Positions 5,237 to 5,608 of a stretch of DNA of 5,608 nt are shown in pieces (positions within the stretch are counted from its first letter, which is position 1; each line of letters opens with the position of its first letter). The notes below the pieces were generated by a model. The model ran no database searches. It saw only the letters and a list, made by a program, of their open reading frames with translations, and was not told the origin of the DNA. Both the position numbers and the translations under genes were made by a program. This DNA is from Clostridia bacterium (GTDB taxonomy: Bacteria; Bacillota; Clostridia; RGIG8785). The stretch covers positions 1 to 5,608 of the forward strand of contig JAGAUM010000174.1 of NCBI GenBank assembly GCA_017620795.1, read 5' to 3'.

Positions 5237-5372
5237 GGCGGAGAAGGCTTATCACCCATAACAGCCACAAATGAAAACGAAGCCTTGCCACCAGAAATAC
5301 AACCGATACATAAAATTTTCTCTTATATAGTTTTCCCTATCAAAAGAGAAAATTTAAAGTTATTTCGTTCAT
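5201..5372 (-). ncRNA. Candidate structured small RNA of unknown function (about 170 nt)
   Basis: The stretch between the two minus-strand protein genes has a strong promoter at its upstream end and an intrinsic terminator at its downstream end, with no convincing ORF between. Minus-strand RNA can fold into three hairpins in order: a 12-bp stem 5355-5344/5324-5313 with an inner 4-bp helix (5340-5337/5330-5327); a stem GGUGG/CCGCC (5292-5288/5241-5237) continuing after a small internal loop into AAGGCUU/AAGCCUU (5286-5280/5250-5244), with a loop of 29 bases; and the terminator. The second hairpin and the terminator each contain one pair that is G-U on the minus strand but C-A on the + strand, which supports minus-strand expression. 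No known RNA class was recognised; it lacks the hallmarks I know for SRP RNA, tmRNA or 6S. It could instead be an attenuating leader or a repeated intergenic element. Confidence 0.5.
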
Positions 5373-5378
5373 AAATAT

Positions 5379-5407
5379 ATTATATCACAAAAATAAAATA
5401 TCGTCAA
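5379..5407 (-). promoter_or_regulatory. Extended -10 promoter of the candidate minus-strand RNA
   Basis: On the minus strand, TTGACG (5407-5402, five of six), a 17-base spacer and TATAAT (5384-5379) immediately preceded by TGA form a TGnTATAAT extended -10. The predicted start is near 5370-5373. The promoter overlaps the 3' end of the upstream AT-rich gene; in fact the TGA of the extended -10 is that gene's stop codon (5387-5385). Confidence 0.72.
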
Positions 5408-5608
5408 TCAATTCCTCTTGCTTTTCAATGCAAGGGGAATTTTCTTTTACTTTTTCTTTTTTATTTGATGTAAGACTTGGAACTGGAATATATCCCATTT
5501 TTTTAAAATCTTTATCTAATTTATTGTTGTAATATTCAATCAAGTCTAAGGTTAAATCTCTACCAAATCCAAGTTTGAATGCTCGGTCAATAATTTCATC
5601 AAATATTC
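5385..5608 (-). CDS. C-terminal end of an unrecognised AT-rich gene (5' part beyond the window)
   Basis: The minus-strand frame starting at 5606 stays open for 73 codons and ends at TGA 5387-5385. It has no start codon at the window edge, so this is the C-terminal end of a longer protein. The visible part is rich in Lys, Asp, Glu, Leu and Ile: a predicted helical piece (IFDEIIDRAFKLGFGRDLTL) and a second helix with EYYNNKLDKDFKKMG, then the linker YIPVPSLTSNKK and a charged tail ending DDILFL. No membrane segment or catalytic motif is visible and I recognise no family. The 208 bases at 5401-5608 are about 28% GC by hand count, far below the pump genes, and codon choice is A/T-ending (AAA, GAT, TTA). 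That suggests a different origin such as a mobile element, but no recombinase or repeat ends are seen. The other frames close quickly, which supports this one. Confidence 0.62.
   Translation of the reverse strand, partial: IFDEIIDRAFKLGFGRDLTLDLIEYYNNKLDKDFKKMGYIPVPSLTSNKKEKVKENSPCIEKQEELIDDILFL

Noticed and set aside
5252..5311. A 19-codon minus-strand frame (MYRLYFWWQGFVFICGCYG) inside the candidate RNA
   Set aside because: There is no proper ribosome binding site before it, it overlaps a hairpin stem, and other frames through the same DNA are also open. It is too short to support as a peptide gene, though a conservation test of its codons would settle it.
5341..5372. A 10-codon minus-strand frame starting at the predicted RNA start (MNEITLNFLF)
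   Set aside because: It would be leaderless, and it runs into the 12-bp palindrome. Nothing supports translation.
5159..5374. A + strand open frame of 71 codons across the candidate RNA region
   Set aside because: It runs through two terminator/hairpin structures and antisense to two consensus minus-strand promoters, has no Shine-Dalgarno site, and its residues are what palindromic hairpin DNA would give. Treated as non-coding.

Overview
The window looks like chromosomal DNA from an anaerobic, low- to mid-GC Gram-positive bacterium of the class Clostridia, probably a gut-type Oscillospiraceae/Ruminococcaceae relative. The evidence is strong Shine-Dalgarno sites (AGGAGG, AAAGGGGG, AAAGGAG), consensus sigma-A promoters, short intrinsic terminators, an S-layer-homology (SLH) protein end, and a yybP-ykoY riboswitch of the Firmicutes type. 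Most genes are near 50% GC, but the last ~200 bases are only about 28% GC by hand count.

Layout, left to right. (1) 1-228 is the 3' end of a + strand SLH-domain protein gene. It overlaps by 4 bases a 58-residue cysteine-rich small protein gene (225-401), and an intrinsic terminator follows (408-451). (2) A promoter partly embedded in that terminator (441-469) drives a leader of about 165 nt. The leader carries a yybP-ykoY manganese aptamer (480-563) and a transcription-attenuation platform (559-631), then an 867-residue P-type IIA cation ATPase (645-3248). (3) A second promoter (3250-3278) starts at the ATPase stop codon and precedes a 368-residue cation diffusion facilitator (3306-4412) with the Asn-Asp/Asp-Asp metal site known from manganese exporters. 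(4) A bidirectional terminator (4411-4441) separates it from a convergent histidine-phosphatase-family gene on the minus strand (4440-5141), which has a perfect-consensus promoter (5171-5199). (5) Upstream of that promoter, on the minus strand, is a compact unit with an extended -10 promoter (5379-5407), a structured region of about 170 nt without a convincing ORF, and its own terminator (5201-5236). I interpret it as a small non-coding RNA. (6) The window ends inside an AT-rich, unrecognised minus-strand gene (5385-5608).

The coherent system is a manganese-efflux module. An RNA manganese sensor controls an ATP-driven pump, followed by a second, gradient-driven pump whose metal-site residues also point to manganese. 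The parts are known families. What stands out is their pairing, the readable switching logic of the leader, and the two pumps' apparently different control (riboswitch versus internal promoter). The least explained element is the candidate minus-strand RNA at 5201-5372.
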